Shown here: positions 1 to 13,925 of the stretch, piece by piece
How positions within the stretch are numbered: the first letter of the stretch is position 1
Layout: the number at the start of each line of letters is the position of its first letter
Program-made: the position numbers and the translations under genes
The notes under the pieces: generated by a model
The model's database searches: none
The model's input: only the letters and a program-made list of their open reading frames with translations
Told to the model about the DNA's origin: nothing
From: Megalopta genalis
Lineage: Eukaryota; Arthropoda; Insecta; Hymenoptera; Halictidae
NCBI RefSeq assembly: GCF_051020955.1
Contig: NW_027476094.1
Location: forward strand, 1,236,501-1,300,500
Direction of reading: 5' to 3'
Length of the DNA: 64,000 nt

Positions 1-530
1 AACAACAAGAACAACAAGATCAACAACAACATGAACAACAAGAGCATCAACAACTAGAACAACAAGAACAACAACAGCAACAAGAGCAACAAAAGCAACA
101 AGAGCAACAAGAACGACAAGAACAACAAGAACAACAAGATCAACAAAAACAACAAGAACAACAAGAACAACAAGAACAACAAGAACAACAAGAACTACAA
201 CAATAACAAGGACAACAACAACAACTACAACAAGAACAGCAAGAACAACAACAACAACAAGAACAACAACAAGAACAACAAGAACAACAAGATCAACAAA
301 AACAACAACTACAACAAGAACAGCAAGAACAACAACATCAACAAGAACAACAAGAACAGAAAGAACAACAAGGACAACAAGAACAAGATCAGCAAGAGCA
401 ACAACAACAAGAACCACATGAACAACAACAACAAGAACAACAAGAACAACAACAACAACAGGAACAACAAGAACCACAACGCCAAGAACAACAACAACAA
501 GAACAACAAAAACAAGAACAACAAGAACAA

Positions 531-579
<49 letters not shown>

Positions 580-830
580 AAGAGCAACAAGAGCAACAAG
601 AGCAACAAGAACAACAAGAACAACAAGCACAGCAAGAACAACAAGGACAACAACAACAAGAACAACAAGGACAACAACAACAAGGACAACTAGAACAACA
701 ACAAGAAGAACAACAAGAACAACATGAACAGCAAAAACAACAAGAACGACAAGAACAACAAGAACAACAAGAACAACAAGAACAACCAGAACAACAAGAA
801 CAACAAGAACAACAAGAACAACAAGAACAA

Positions 831-863
<33 letters not shown>

Positions 864-1063
864 GAACAACAACAACAAGAACAAGAACAACGGGAACACA
901 ACAACAAGAACAACAAGAACCAGAACAACGGGAACAACAACGACGAGAGCAACAAGAACAACAAGAACAACAAGAACAATAAGAACAACAAGAACAACAA
1001 GAACAACAAGAACAACAAGAACAACAAGAACAACAACAAGATCAACACGAACAACAAGAACAA
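1..1063 (+). repeat. R1 composite block, copy 1
   Basis: This is a composite cassette whose landmarks recur in fixed order. They are GATCAACAACAACATG near 18, GAGCATCAACAACTAG near 42, an in-phase TAA at 204, the PHE motif (CCA CAT GAA) near 414, the PQRQE motif (CAA CGC CAA) near 480, CTA at 690, CATGAACAGCAAAAAC at 723, the 1-base-deleted M2 element at 891 and TAA at 980. The same landmarks reappear 5,204 bp downstream. In the Q/E frame it reads as Q/E-rich peptide with scattered H, P, R, G, L and K. No promoter or start codon was found for that frame. Confidence 0.85.
891..910 (+). repeat. M2 element: recurrent 1-base deletion (8 copies)
   Basis: The motif cgggaacacaacaacaag lacks one base relative to the surrounding repeat and moves the Q/E phase by -1. 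Copies start at about 891, 6095, 13753, 23514, 28680, 45403, 53079 and 55804. Each is followed by AACCAGAACAACGGG and GACGAGAGC. Identity of all copies shows one ancestral deletion spread by duplication. Confidence 0.85.
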
Positions 1064-1717
1064 CTACAACAAGATCAACAAGAACAACAGCAACATGAAC
1101 AACAAGAAAAACAAGAACAACAAGAACAACAAGAACAACAAGAACAACAAGAACAACAAGAACAACAAGAACAACAAGAACAACAAGAACAACAAGATCA
1201 ACAAGAACAACAAGAACAACAAGAACAACAAGAACAACAAGAACAACAAGAACAACAAGAACAACAAGAACAACAAGAACAACAAGAACAACAAGAACAA
1301 CAAGAACAACAAGAACAACAAGAACAACAAGAACAACAAGAACAACAACAAGATCAACAAGAACAACAAGAACAACTACAACAAGATCAACAAGAACAAC
1401 AGCAACATGAACAACAAGAAAAACAAGAACAACAAGAACAACAAGAACAACAAGAACAACAAGAACAACAAGAACAACAAGAACAACAAGAACAACAAGA
1501 ACAACAAGAACAACAAGAACAACAAGAACAACAAGAACAACAAGAACAACAAGAACAACAAGAACAACAAGAACAACAAGAACAACAAGAACAACAAGAA
1601 CAACAAGAACAACAAGAACAACAAGAACAACAAGAACAACAAGAACAACAAGAACAACAAGAACAACAAGAACAACAAGAACAACAAGAACAACAAGAAC
1701 AACAAGAACAACAAGAA

Positions 1718-1748
<31 letters not shown>

Positions 1749-1824
1749 AAGAACAACAAGAACAACAAGAACAACAAGAACAACAAGAGCAACAAGAGCA
1801 ACAAGAACAACAAGAGCAACAAGA

Positions 1825-1856
<32 letters not shown>

Positions 1857-2023
1857 AAGAACAACAAGAACAACAAGAACAACAAGAACAACAAGAACAA
1901 CAAGATCAACAAGAACAACAAGAACAACAAGAACAACAAGAACAACAAGAACAACAAGAACAACAAGAACAACAAGAACAACAAGAACAACAAGAACAAC
2001 AAGAACAACAAGAACAACAAGAA

Positions 2024-2054
<31 letters not shown>

Positions 2055-2434
2055 AAGAACAACAACAAGATCAACAAGAACAACAAGAACAACTACAACA
2101 AGATCAACAAGAACAACAGCAACATGAACAACAAGAAAAACAAGAACAACAAGAACAACAAGAACAACAAGAACAACAAGAACAACAAGAACAACAAGAA
2201 CAACAAGAACAACAAGAACAACAAGAACAACAAGAACAACAAGAACAACAAGAACAACAAGAACAACAAGAACAACAAGAACAACAAGAACAACAAGAAC
2301 AACAAGAACAACAAGAACAACAAGAACAACAAGAACAACAAGAACAACAAGAACAACAAGAACAACAAGAACAACAAGAACAACAAGAACAACAAGAACA
2401 ACAAGAACAACGAGAACAACAAGAACAACAAGAA

Positions 2435-2465
<31 letters not shown>

Positions 2466-2515
2466 AAGAACAACAAGAACAACAAGAACAACAAGAACAA
2501 CAAGAGCAACAAGAG

Positions 2516-2573
<58 letters not shown>

Positions 2574-2995
2574 AAGAACAACAAGAACAACAAGAACAAC
2601 AAGAACAACAAGAACAACAAGAACAACAAGAACAACAAGAACAACAAGAACAACAAGAACAACAAGAACAACTACAACAAGATCAACAAGAACAACAGCA
2701 ACATGAACAACAAGAAAAACAAGAACAACAAGAACAACAAGAACAACAAGAACAACAAGAACAACAAGAACAACAAGAACAACAAGAACAACAAGAACAA
2801 CAAGAACAACAAGAACAACAAGAACAACAAGAACAACAAGAACAACAAGAACAACAAGAACAACAAGAACAACAAGAACAACAAGAACGACAAGAACAAC
2901 AAGAACAACAAGAACAACAAGAACAACAAGAACAACAAGAACAACAAGAACAACAGGAACAACAGGAACAACAAGAACAACAGGAACAACAAGAA

Positions 2996-3026
<31 letters not shown>

Positions 3027-3418
3027 AAGAACAACAAGAACAACAAGAACAACAAGAACAACAAGAACAACAAGAACAACAAGAACAACAAGAACAACAA
3101 GAACAACAAGAACAACAAGAACAACAAGAACAACAAGAACAACAAGAACAACAAGAACAACAAGAACAACAAGAACAACAAGAACAACAAGAACAACAAG
3201 AACAACAAGAACAACAAGAACAACAAGAACAACAAGAACAACAAGAACAACAAGAACAACAAGAACAACAAGAACAACAAGAACAACAAGAACAACAAGA
3301 ACAACAAGAACAACAAGAACAACAAGAACAACAAGAACAACAAGAGCAACAAGAGCAACAAGAACAACAAGAACAACAAGAACAACAAGAACAACAAGAA
3401 CAACAAGAGCAACAAGAG

Positions 3419-3485
<67 letters not shown>

Positions 3486-3922
3486 AAGAACAACAAGAAC
3501 AACAAGAACAACAAGAACAACAAGAACAACAAGAACAACAAGAACAACAAGAACAACAAGAACAACAAGAACAACAAGAACAACAAGAACAACAAGAACA
3601 ACAAGAACAACAAGAACAACAAGAACAACAAGAACAACAAGAACAACAAGAACAACAAGAACAACAAGAACAACAAGAACACCAAGAACACCAAGAACAA
3701 CAAGAACAACAAGAACAACAAGAACAACAAGAACAACAAGAACAACAAGAACAACAAGAACAACAAGAACAACAAGAACAACAAGAACAACAAGAACAAC
3801 AAGAACAACAAGAACAACAAGAACAACAAGAACAACAAGAACAACAAGAACAACAAGAACAACAAGAACAACAAGAACAACAAGAACAACAAGAACAACA
3901 AGAACAACAAGAACAACAAGAA

Positions 3923-3953
<31 letters not shown>

Positions 3954-4093
3954 AAGAGCAACAAGAGCAACAAGAACAACAAGAACAACAAGAACAACAA
4001 GAACAACAAGAACAACAAGAACAACAAGAACAACAAGAACAACAAGAACAACAAGTACAACAAGAACAACAAGAACAACAAGAACAACAAGAA

Positions 4094-4124
<31 letters not shown>

Positions 4125-4289
4125 AAGAGCAACAAGAGCAACAAGAGCAACAAGAGCAACAAGAGCAACAAGAACAACAAGAACAACAAGAGCAACAAGA
4201 GCAACAAGAGCAACAAGAACAACAAGAACAACAAGAACAACAAGAACAACAAGAACAACAAGAACAACAAGAACAACAAGAACAACAAG
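1064..4289 (+). repeat. D-type nonamer array with four headers
   Basis: This is nearly pure caacaagaa. Headers start at the CTA triplets 1064, 1376, 2093 and 2672. Each header is CTA-CAA-CAA-GAT followed by CAGCAACATGAAC and GAAAAACAAG, and the first three units measure 312, 717 and 579 bp. The last unit runs on as about 1.6 kb of nonamers. Variants are clustered: GAG runs (1734-1830, 2450-2560, 3345-3470, 4100-4210), CAG pairs near 2953, a CACC pair near 3680 and one GTA near 4054. The Asn-Asn-Lys open frame here (ATG at 1095, TAG near 4710) is a by-product of the repeat. Confidence 0.9.
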
Positions 4290-4313
4290 AGCAACAAGAA
4301 CAAGAACAGCAAG

Positions 4314-4347
<34 letters not shown>

Positions 4348-5221
4348 GGAACAACAACAGCAAGAACAACAAGAACAACAAGAACAACAAGAGCAACAAG
4401 AACATCAAGAACAACAAGAAAAACAAGAACAAGAACAACAACATCAACCAGAACAACAACAACATGAACAACAAGAACAACAACAGCAACAACAACAACA
4501 AGGACAACAAGAACAACAAGAGCAAAAAGAACAACAAGAACAACGAGAACAACGAGAACAACGAGAACAACGAGAGCAACAACAAGAACAACAACAACAA
4601 GGACAACAAGAACAACAAGAACAAAAGGAACAACAAGAACAACGAGAACAACGAGAACAACGAGAACAACGAGAACAACAACAAGAACAACAACAACAAC
4701 AACAACAACTAGAGCAACAAGAACAACAAGAACACCAAGAACAACAAGAACGACAAGAACAACAAGAACATCAAGAACAACAAGAACAACAAGACCAAGA
4801 ACAACAACAACAACAACAACAACAAGAACAAAAAGAACAACAACAACATAAACAACAAGAACATCAACAACCAGAACAACAACAGCAACAACAGCAACAA
4901 GAGCAACAAGAGCAACAAGAGCAACAAGAGCAACAAGAGCAACAAGAGCAACAAGAACAACAAGAACAACAAGAACAACAAGAACACCAAGAACAACAAG
5001 AACAACAAGATCAACAAGAACAACAAGATCAACAAGAAGAACAACAAGAACAACAAGAAGGAGAACAAGAACAACAAGAACAACAAGAAGAACAACGAGA
5101 ACAACAACAAGAACAACAACAACAACAACTAGAACAACAAGAACAACAAGAACACCAAAAACAACAAGAACAACAAGAACAACAAGAACAACAAGAACAA
5201 CAAGAACAACAAGAACAACAA
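4290..5221 (+). repeat. Composite block: HQPE, EQR and HQQPE cassettes
   Basis: Cassettes in order are: GAACAGCAAG with a (CAA)n tract; the HQPE cassette (CATCAACCAGAAC near 4442); two EQREQREQR runs (caacgagaa variants) near 4545 and 4645; CTA at 4709; CAT-AAA followed by CATCAACAACCAG near 4850; six GAG nonamers (4901-4948); the GAAGGAGAAC motif near 5057; and CTA at 5129. The same order is seen at about 12.0-12.88 and 14.35-15.24 kb and, partly, near 9.4-10.3 kb. Confidence 0.82.
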
Positions 5222-5734
5222 GATCAACAACAACATGAACAACAAGAGCATCAACAACTAGAACAACAAGAACAACAACAGCAACAAGAGCAACAAAAGC
5301 AACAAGAGCAACAAGAACGACAAGAACAACAAGAACAACAAGATCAACAAAAACAACAAGAACAACAAGAACAACAAGAACAACAAGAACAACAAGAACT
5401 ACAACAATAACAAGGACAACAACAACAACTACAACAAGAACAGCAAGAACAACAACAACAACAAGAACAACAACAAGAACAACAAGAACAACAAGATCAA
5501 CAAAAACAACAACTACAACAAGAACAGCAAGAACAACAACATCAACAAGAACAACAAGAACAGAAAGAACAACAAGGACAACAAGAACAAGATCAGCAAG
5601 AGCAACAACAACAAGAACCACATGAACAACAACAACAAGAACAACAAGAACAACAACAACAACAGGAACAACAAGAACCACAACGCCAAGAACAACAACA
5701 ACAAGAACAACAAAAACAAGAACAACAAGAACAA

Positions 5735-5783
<49 letters not shown>

Positions 5784-6034
5784 AAGAGCAACAAGAGCAA
5801 CAAGAGCAACAAGAACAACAAGAACAACAAGCACAGCAAGAACAACAAGGACAACAACAACAAGAACAACAAGGACAACAACAACAAGGACAACTAGAAC
5901 AACAACAAGAAGAACAACAAGAACAACATGAACAGCAAAAACAACAAGAACGACAAGAACAACAAGAACAACAAGAACAACAAGAACAACCAGAACAACA
6001 AGAACAACAAGAACAACAAGAACAACAAGAACAA

Positions 6035-6067
<33 letters not shown>

Positions 6068-6267
6068 GAACAACAACAACAAGAACAAGAACAACGGGAA
6101 CACAACAACAAGAACAACAAGAACCAGAACAACGGGAACAACAACGACGAGAGCAACAAGAACAACAAGAACAACAAGAACAATAAGAACAACAAGAACA
6201 ACAAGAACAACAAGAACAACAAGAACAACAAGAACAACAACAAGATCAACACGAACAACAAGAACAA
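5222..6267 (+). repeat. R1 composite block, copy 2
   Basis: All R1 landmarks are displaced by exactly 5,204 bp from copy 1: GATC at 5222, TAA at 5408, PHE near 5618, PQRQE near 5684, CTA at 5894, M2 at 6095 and TAA at 6184. Identical spacing over about 1 kb shows a recent segmental duplication. The downstream nonamer tracts have already changed length. Confidence 0.87.
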
Positions 6268-6912
6268 CTACAACAAGATCAACAAGAACAACAGCAACAT
6301 GAACAACAAGAAAAACAAGAACAACAAGAACAACAAGAACAACAAGAACAACAAGAACAACAAGAACAACAAGAACAACAAGAACAACAAGAACAACAAG
6401 AACAACAAGAACAACAAGATCAACAAGAACAACAAGAACAACAAGAACAACAAGAACAACAAGAACAACAAGAACAACAAGAACAACAAGAACAACAAGA
6501 ACAACAAGAACAACAAGAACAACAAGAACAACAAGAACAACAAGAACAACAAGAACAACAAGAACAACAAGAACAACAACAAGATCAACAAGAACAACAA
6601 GAACAACTACAACAAGATCAACAAGAACAACAGCAACATGAACAACAAGAAAAACAAGAACAACAAGAACAACAAGAACAACAAGAACAACAAGAACAAC
6701 AAGAACAACAAGAACAACAAGAACAACAAGAACAACAAGAACAACAAGAACAACAAGAACAACAAGAACAACAAGAACAACAAGAACAACAAGAACAACA
6801 AGAACAACAAGAACAACAAGAACAACAAGAACAACAAGAACAACAAGAACAACAAGAACAACAAGAACAACAAGAACAACAAGAACAACAAGAACAACAA
6901 GAACAACAAGAA

Positions 6913-6943
<31 letters not shown>

Positions 6944-6993
6944 AAGAACAACAAGAACAACAAGAACAACAAGAACAACAAGAGCAACAAGAG

Positions 6994-7051
<58 letters not shown>

Positions 7052-7191
7052 AAGAACAACAAGAACAACAAGAACAACAAGAACAACAAGAACAACAAGA
7101 TCAACAAGAACAACAAGAACAACAAGAACAACAAGAACAACAAGAACAACAAGAACAACAAGAACAACAAGAACAACAAGAACAACAAGAA

Positions 7192-7222
<31 letters not shown>

Positions 7223-7620
7223 AAAAACAACAACAAGATCAACAAGAACAACAAGAACAACTACAACAAGATCAACAAGAACAACAGCAACATGAACAAC
7301 AAGAAAAACAAGAACAACAAGAACAACAAGAACAACAAGAACAACAAGAACAACAAGAACAACAAGAACAACAAGAACAACAAGAACAACAAGAACAACA
7401 AGAACAACAAGAACAACAAGAACAACAAGAACAACAAGAACAACAAGAACAACAAGAACAACAAGAACAACAAGAACAACAAGAACAACAAGAACAACAA
7501 GAACAACAAGAACAACAAGAACAACAAGAACAACAAGAACAACAAGAACAACAAGAACAACAAGAACAACAAGAACAACAAGAACAACAAGAACAACAGG
7601 AACAACAGGAACAACAAGAA

Positions 7621-7651
<31 letters not shown>

Positions 7652-7845
7652 AAGAACAACAAGAACAACAAGAACAACAAGAACAACAAGAACAACAAGA
7701 ACAACAAGAACAACAAGAACAACAAGAACAACAAGAACAACAAGAACAACAAGAACAACAAGAACAACAAGAGCAACAAGAGCAACAAGAGCAACAAGAG
7801 CAACAAGAGCAACAAGAGCAAGAAGAACAACAAGAACAACAAGAA

Positions 7846-7876
<31 letters not shown>

Positions 7877-8034
7877 AAGAACAACAAGAACTACAAGAAC
7901 AACAAGAACAACAAGAACAACAAGAACAACAAGAACAACAAGAACAACAAGAACAACAAGAACAACAAGAACAACAAGAACAACAAGAACAACAAGAACA
8001 ACAAGAACAACAAGAACAACAAGAACAACAAGAA

Positions 8035-8060
<26 letters not shown>
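6268..8060 (+). repeat. D-type nonamer array with three headers
   Basis: D headers at 6268, 6607 and 7261 give units of 339 and 654 bp, against 312 and 717 bp in the paralogous tract after copy 1. These are differences of +27 and -63 bp, multiples of nine. GAG clusters lie near 6980-7040 and 7770-7820. One GAAGAAC variant (near 7820) and a CTA at 7891 interrupt the array. Confidence 0.9.
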
Positions 8061-8065
<5 letters not shown>

Positions 8066-8076
8066 AACAGCAAGAA

Positions 8077-8107
<31 letters not shown>

Positions 8108-8640
8108 AAGAACAAGAACAACAACATCTACCAGAACCACAACAACATGAACAACAAGAACAAGAACAACAACAACAACAACAAGAACAACTACAACAAG
8201 AACAACGGGAACAACAACAGCAAGAACAACAAGGACAAAAAGAATAACAAGAACAAGAAGAACAACAAGAACAACAAGAGCAACAAGAGCAACAATAACA
8301 ACAAGAACAACAAGAACAACAAGAAAAACAAGAACAGGAACAACAACATCAACCAGAACAACAACAACATGAACAACAAGAACAACAACAGCAACAACAA
8401 CAACAAGGACAACAAGAACAACAAGAGCAAAAAGAACAACAAGAACAACGAGAACAACGAGAACAACGAGAACAACGAGAACAACAACAAGAACAACAAC
8501 AACAAGGACAACAAGAACAACAAGAACAAAAGGAACAACAAGAACAACGAGAACAACGAGAACAACGAGAACAACGAGAACAACAACAAGAACAACAACA
8601 ACAACAACAACAACAACTAGAGCAACAAGAACAACAAGAA
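8061..8640 (+). repeat. Composite block: HLPEP and HQPE cassettes
   Basis: The HLPEP cassette (CATCTACCAGAACC) starts at 8125. It is followed by CGGGAACAACAACAG, AAAAAGAATAAC with in-phase TAA at 8245, a second TAA at 8296, the HQPE cassette near 8349, two EQR runs, and CTA at 8617. This cassette order is repeated at about 9.4-10.0, 18.75-19.3 and 23.8-24.3 kb. Confidence 0.82.
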
Positions 8641-9009
8641 CACCAAGAACAACAAGAACAACAAGAACGACAAGAACAACAAGAACATCAAGAACAACAA
8701 GAACAATAAGAACAACAAGAACAACAAGAACAACAAGAACAACAAGAACAACAAGAACAACAAGAACAACAAGAACAACAAGAACAACAAGAACACCAAG
8801 AACACCAAGAACAACAAGAACAACAAGAACAACAAGAACAACAAGAACAACAAGAACAACAAGAACAACAAGAACAACAAGAACAACAAGAACAACAAGA
8901 ACAACAAGAACAACAAGAACAACAAGAACAACAAGAACAACAAGAACAACAAGAACAACAAGAACAACAAGAACAACAAGAGCAACAAGAGCAACAAGAA
9001 CAACAAGAA

Positions 9010-9040
<31 letters not shown>

Positions 9041-9180
9041 AAGAACAACAAGAACAACAAGAACAACAAGAACAACAAGAACAACAAGAACAACAAGAAC
9101 AACAAGAACAACAAGAACAACAAGAACAACAAGAACAACAAGAACAACAAGAACAACAAGAACAACAAGAACAACAAGAA

Positions 9181-9211
<31 letters not shown>

Positions 9212-9234
9212 AAGAGCAACAAGAGCAACAAGAG

Positions 9235-9265
<31 letters not shown>

Positions 9266-9390
9266 AAGAACAACAAGAGCAACAAGAGCAACAAGAACAA
9301 CAAGAACAACAAGAACAACAAGAACAACAAGAACAACAAGAACAACAAGAACAACAAGAACAACAAGAACAACAAGAACAACAAGAGCAA
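8641..9390 (+). repeat. Nonamer array
   Basis: Nearly pure caacaagaa with an in-phase TAA at 8707, a tandem CACC pair near 8793-8808 and GAG clusters near 8980-9020 and 9195-9290. There is no D header in this stretch. Confidence 0.9.
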
Positions 9391-9471
9391 CAAGAACAAG
9401 AACAGCAAGAACAACAACAACAACAACAACAACAAGAACAACAGGAACAACAACAGCAAGAACAACAAGAA

Positions 9472-9502
<31 letters not shown>

Positions 9503-10320
9503 AAGAACAAGAACAACAACATCTACCAGAACCACAACAACATGAACAACAAGAACAAGAACAACAACAACAACAACAAGAACAACTACAACAAGAACAA
9601 CGGGAACAACAACAGCAAGAACAACAAGGACAAAAAGAATAACAAGAACAAGAAGAACAACAAGAACAACAAGAGCAACAAGAGCAACAATAACAACAAG
9701 AACAACAAGAACAACAAGAACAACAAGAACATCAAGAACAACAAGAAAAACAAGAACAAGAACAACAACATCAACCAGAACAACAACAACATGAACAACA
9801 AGAACAACAACAGCAACAACAACAACAAGGACAACAAGAACAACAAGAGCAAAAAGAACAACAAGAACAACGAGAACAACGAGAACAACGAGAACAACGA
9901 GAACAACAACAAGAACAACAACAACAAGGACAACAAGAACAACAAGAACAAAAGGAACAACAAGAACAACGAGAACAACGAGAACAACGAGAACAACGAG
10001 AACAACAACAAGAACAACAACAACAACTAGAGCAACAAGAACAACAAGAACACCAAGAACAACAAGAACGACAAGAACAACAAGAACATCAAGAACAACA
10101 AGAACAACAAGACCAAGAACAACAACAACAACAACAACAAGAACAAAAAGAACAACAACAACATAAACAACAAGAACATCAACAACCAGAACAACAACAG
10201 CAACAACAGCAACAAGAGCAACAAGAGCAACAAGAGCAACAAGAGCAACAAGAGCAACAAGAGCAACAAGAACAACAAGAACAACAAGAACAACAAGAAC
10301 ACCAAGAACAACAAGAACAA
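9391..10320 (+). repeat. Composite block: HLPEP, HQPE, EQR and HQQPE cassettes
   Basis: HLPEP lies at 9520, TAA at 9640 and 9691, HQPE near 9770, EQR runs near 9870 and 9965, CTA at 10027, CAT-AAA near 10163, and six GAG nonamers near 10216-10263. It combines the cassette orders of 8.1-8.6 and 4.3-5.2 kb, as expected from unequal exchange. Confidence 0.8.
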
Positions 10321-11058
10321 CAAGATCAACAAGAACAACAAGAACAACAAGAACAACAAGAACAACAAGAACAACAAGAACAACAAGAACAACAAGAACA
10401 ACAAGAACAACAACAAGATCAACAAGAACAACAAGAACAACTACAACAAGATCAACAAGAACAACAGCAACATGAACAACAAGAAAAACAAGAACAACAA
10501 GAACAACAAGAACAACAAGAACAACAAGAACAACAAGAACAACAAGAACAACAAGAACAACAAGAACAACAAGAACAACAAGAACAACAAGAACAACAAG
10601 AACAACAAGAACAACAAGAACAACAAGAACAACAAGAACAACAAGAACAACAAGAACAACAAGAACAACAAGAACAACAAGAACAACAAGAACAACAAGA
10701 ACAACAAGAACAACAAGAACAACAAGAACAACAAGAACAACAAGAACAACAAGAACAACAAGAACAACAAGAACAACAACAAGATCAACAAGAACAACAA
10801 GAACAACTACAACAAGATCAACAAGAACAACAGCAACATGAACAACAAGAAAAACAAGAACAACAAGAACAACAAGAACAACAAGAACAACAAGAACAAC
10901 AAGAACAACAAGAACAACAAGAACAACAAGAACAACAAGAACAACAAGAACAACAAGAACAACAAGAACAACAAGAACAACAAGAACAACAAGAACAACA
11001 AGAACAACAAGAACAACAAGAACAACAAGAACAACAAGAACAACAAGAACAACAAGAA

Positions 11059-11089
<31 letters not shown>

Positions 11090-11112
11090 AAGAACAACAA
11101 GAACAACAAGAA

Positions 11113-11197
<85 letters not shown>

Positions 11198-11643
11198 AAG
11201 AACAACAAGAACAACAAGAACAACAAGAACAACAAGAACAACAAGAACAACAAGAACAACAAGAACAATAAGAACAACAAGAACAACAAGAACAACAAGA
11301 ACAACAAGAACAACAAGAACAACAAGAACAACAAGAACAACAAGAACAACAAGAACACCAAGAACACCAAGAACAACAAGAACAACAAGAACAACAAGAA
11401 CAACAAGAACAACAAGAACAACAAGAACAACAAGAACAACAAGAACAACAAGAACAACAAGAACAACAAGAACAACAAGAACAACAAGAACAACAAGAAC
11501 AACAAGAACAACAAGAACAACAAGAACAACAAGAACAACAAGAACAACAAGAACAACAAGAACAACAAGAACAACAAGAACAACAAGAACAACAAGAACA
11601 ACAAGAACAACAAGAGCAACTATAGCAACAAGAACAACAAGAA

Positions 11644-11674
<31 letters not shown>

Positions 11675-11787
11675 AAGAACAACAAGAACAACAAGAACAA
11701 CAAGAACAACAAGAACAACAAGAACAACAAGAACAACAAGAACAACAAGAACAACAAGAACAACAAGAACAACAAGAACAACAAGAA

Positions 11788-11818
<31 letters not shown>

Positions 11819-11990
11819 AAGAGCAACAAGAGCAACAAGAGCAACAAGAGCAACAAGAACAACAAGAACAACAAGAGCAACAAGAGCAACAAGAGCAACA
11901 AGAACAACAAGAACAACAAGAACAACAAGAACAACAAGAACAACAAGAACAACAAGAACAACAAGAACAACAAGAACAACAAGAGCAACA
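10321..11990 (+). repeat. D-type nonamer array with two headers
   Basis: D headers lie at 10441 and 10807 (366 bp unit). A stretch of about 290 bp near 10487-10780 is uninterrupted nonamer. Variants include GAG clusters, TAA at 11269, a CACC pair near 11355, and CTA directly followed by an in-phase TAG at 11620-11625, one of only two TAG triplets in the Q/E phase. Confidence 0.9.
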
Positions 11991-12007
11991 AGAACAAGAA
12001 CAGCAAG

Positions 12008-12041
<34 letters not shown>

Positions 12042-12879
12042 GGAACAACAACAGCAAGAACAACAAGAACAACAAGAACAACAAGAGCAACAAGAACATC
12101 AAGAACAACAAGAAAAACAAGAACAAGAACAACAACATCAACCAGAACAACAACAACATGAACAACAAGAACAACAACAGCAACAACAACAACAAGGACA
12201 ACAAGAACAACAAGAGCAAAAAGAACAACAAGAACAACGAGAACAACGAGAACAACGAGAACAACGAGAGCAACAACAAGAACAACAACAACAAGGACAA
12301 CAAGAACAACAAGAACAAAAGGAACAACAAGAACAACGAGAACAACGAGAACAACGAGAACAACAACAAGAACAACAACAACAACAACAACAACTAGAGC
12401 AACAAGAACAACAAGAACACCAAGAACAACAAGAACGACAAGAACAACAAGAACATCAAGAACAACAAGAACAACAAGACCAAGAACAACAACAACAACA
12501 AGAACAAAAAGAACAACAACAACATAAACAACAAGAACATCAACAACCAGAACAACAACAGCAACAACAGCAACAAGAGCAACAAGAGCAACAAGAGCAA
12601 CAAGAGCAACAAGAGCAACAAGAACAACAAGAACAACAAGAACAACAAGAACACCAAGAACAACAAGAACAACAAGATCAACAAGAACAACAAGATCAAC
12701 AAGAAGAACAACAAGAACAACAAGAAGGAGAACAAGAACAACAAGAACAACAAGAAGAACAACAAGAACAACAACAAGAACAACAACAACAACAACTAGA
12801 ACAACAAGAACAACAAGAACACCAAAAACAACAAGAACAACAAGAACAACAAGAACAACAAGAACAACAAGAACAACAA
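11991..12879 (+). repeat. Composite block: HQPE, EQR and HQQPE cassettes
   Basis: Cassette order matches 4.3-5.2 kb: (CAA)n tract near 12010, HQPE near 12135, EQR runs (the second with one repeat fewer), CTA at 12394, CAT-AAA near 12523, five GAG nonamers from about 12577, GAAGGAGAAC near 12723, and CTA at 12796. Confidence 0.82.
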
Positions 12880-13392
12880 GATCAACAACAACATGAACAA
12901 CAAGAGCATCAACAACTAGAACAACAAGAACAACAACAGCAACAAGAGCAACAAAAGCAACAAGAGCAACAAGAACGACAAGAACAACAAGAACAACAAG
13001 ATCAACAAAAACAACAAGAACAACAAGAACAACAAGAACAACAAGAACAACAAGAACTACAACAATAACAAGGACAACAACAACAACTACAACAAGAACA
13101 GCAAGAACAACAACAACAACAAGAACAACAACAAGAACAACAAGAACAACAAGATCAACAAAAACAACAACTACAACAAGAACAGCAAGAACAACAACAT
13201 CAACAAGAACAACAAGAACAGAAAGAACAACAAGGACAACAAGAACAAGATCAGCAAGAGCAACAACAACAAGAACCACATGAACAACAACAACAAGAAC
13301 AACAAGAACAACAACAACAACAGGAACAACAAGAACCACAACGCCAAGAACAACAACAACAAGAACAACAAAAACAAGAACAACAAGAACAA

Positions 13393-13423
<31 letters not shown>

Positions 13424-13692
13424 AAGAGCAACAAGAGCAACAAGAGCAACAAGAGCAACAAGAGCAACAAGAACAACAAGAACAACAAGCACAGCAAGAA
13501 CAACAAGGACAACAACAACAAGAACAACAAGGACAACAACAACAAGGACAACTAGAACAACAACAAGAAGAACAACAAGAACAACATGAACAGCAAAAAC
13601 AACAAGAACGACAAGAACAACAAGAACAACAAGAACAACAAGAACAACCAGAACAACAAGAACAACAAGAACAACAAGAACAACAAGAACAA

Positions 13693-13725
<33 letters not shown>

Positions 13726-13925
13726 GAACAACAACAACAAGAACAAGAACAACGGGAACACAACAACAAGAACAACAAGAACCAGAACAACGGGAACAAC
13801 AACGACGAGAGCAACAAGAACAACAAGAACAACAAGAACAATAAGAACAACAAGAACAACAAGAACAACAAGAACAACAAGAACAACAAGAACAACAACA
13901 AGATCAACACGAACAACAAGAACAA
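12880..13925 (+). repeat. R1 composite block, copy 3
   Basis: Landmarks are displaced by 7,658 bp from R1 copy 2: GATC at 12880, TAA at 13066, PHE near 13276, PQRQE near 13341, CTA at 13552, M2 at 13753 and TAA at 13842. It keeps the M2 1-base deletion. One GAA-to-GAG change in the GAG run distinguishes it from copies 1 and 2. Confidence 0.86.

Larger units (their letters stand above)
983..5410 (+). other. Longest stop-free stretch of the Q/E frame (no start codon)
   Basis: Between TAA 980-982 and TAA 5408-5410 the Q/E phase is open for about 1,475 codons under the standard code, reading mostly QQE with H, D, K, R, P, G and L variants. It has no ATG, TTG, CTG or GTG, so it cannot be a complete standard gene here. 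Its commonest variants are silent in this frame (GAG, CAG). If translated, the product would be very acidic and low-complexity. It resembles trichohyalin or involucrin only in composition; I see no homology. Coding status is unproven. Confidence 0.3.

Noticed and set aside
389..1063. - strand frame rich in Ser-Cys-Cys, suggestive of a cysteine-rich protein
   Set aside because: The third - strand phase of the same nonamer; it is bounded by GATC variants and shows no cysteine spacing beyond the 3-residue period.
1064..2671. CRISPR-like array (header repeats with spacers)
   Set aside because: The segments between headers are not unique spacers; they are the same nonamer in varying number, and no cas genes are present.
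1095..4712. ATG-initiated + strand frame of about 1,205 codons reading Asn-Asn-Lys (similar at 15946-19311 and elsewhere)
   Set aside because: The ATG is the middle of the recurring CATGAAC variant and the stop is the recurring CTAGAAC variant. The frequent GAG and CAG variants are replacement changes in this frame. It is a phase shadow of the repeat.
5894..13492. Open - strand frame of about 2,530 codons reading Leu-Val-Val (similar ones at 690-5834, 13552-20268 and 30589-36189)
   Set aside because: It is the reverse complement of the nonamer in a phase where its common variants cannot make a stop. Composition is almost only L and V, with no signal, domain or credible start. It changes to other tripeptides at each M2, M3 or M4 shift.
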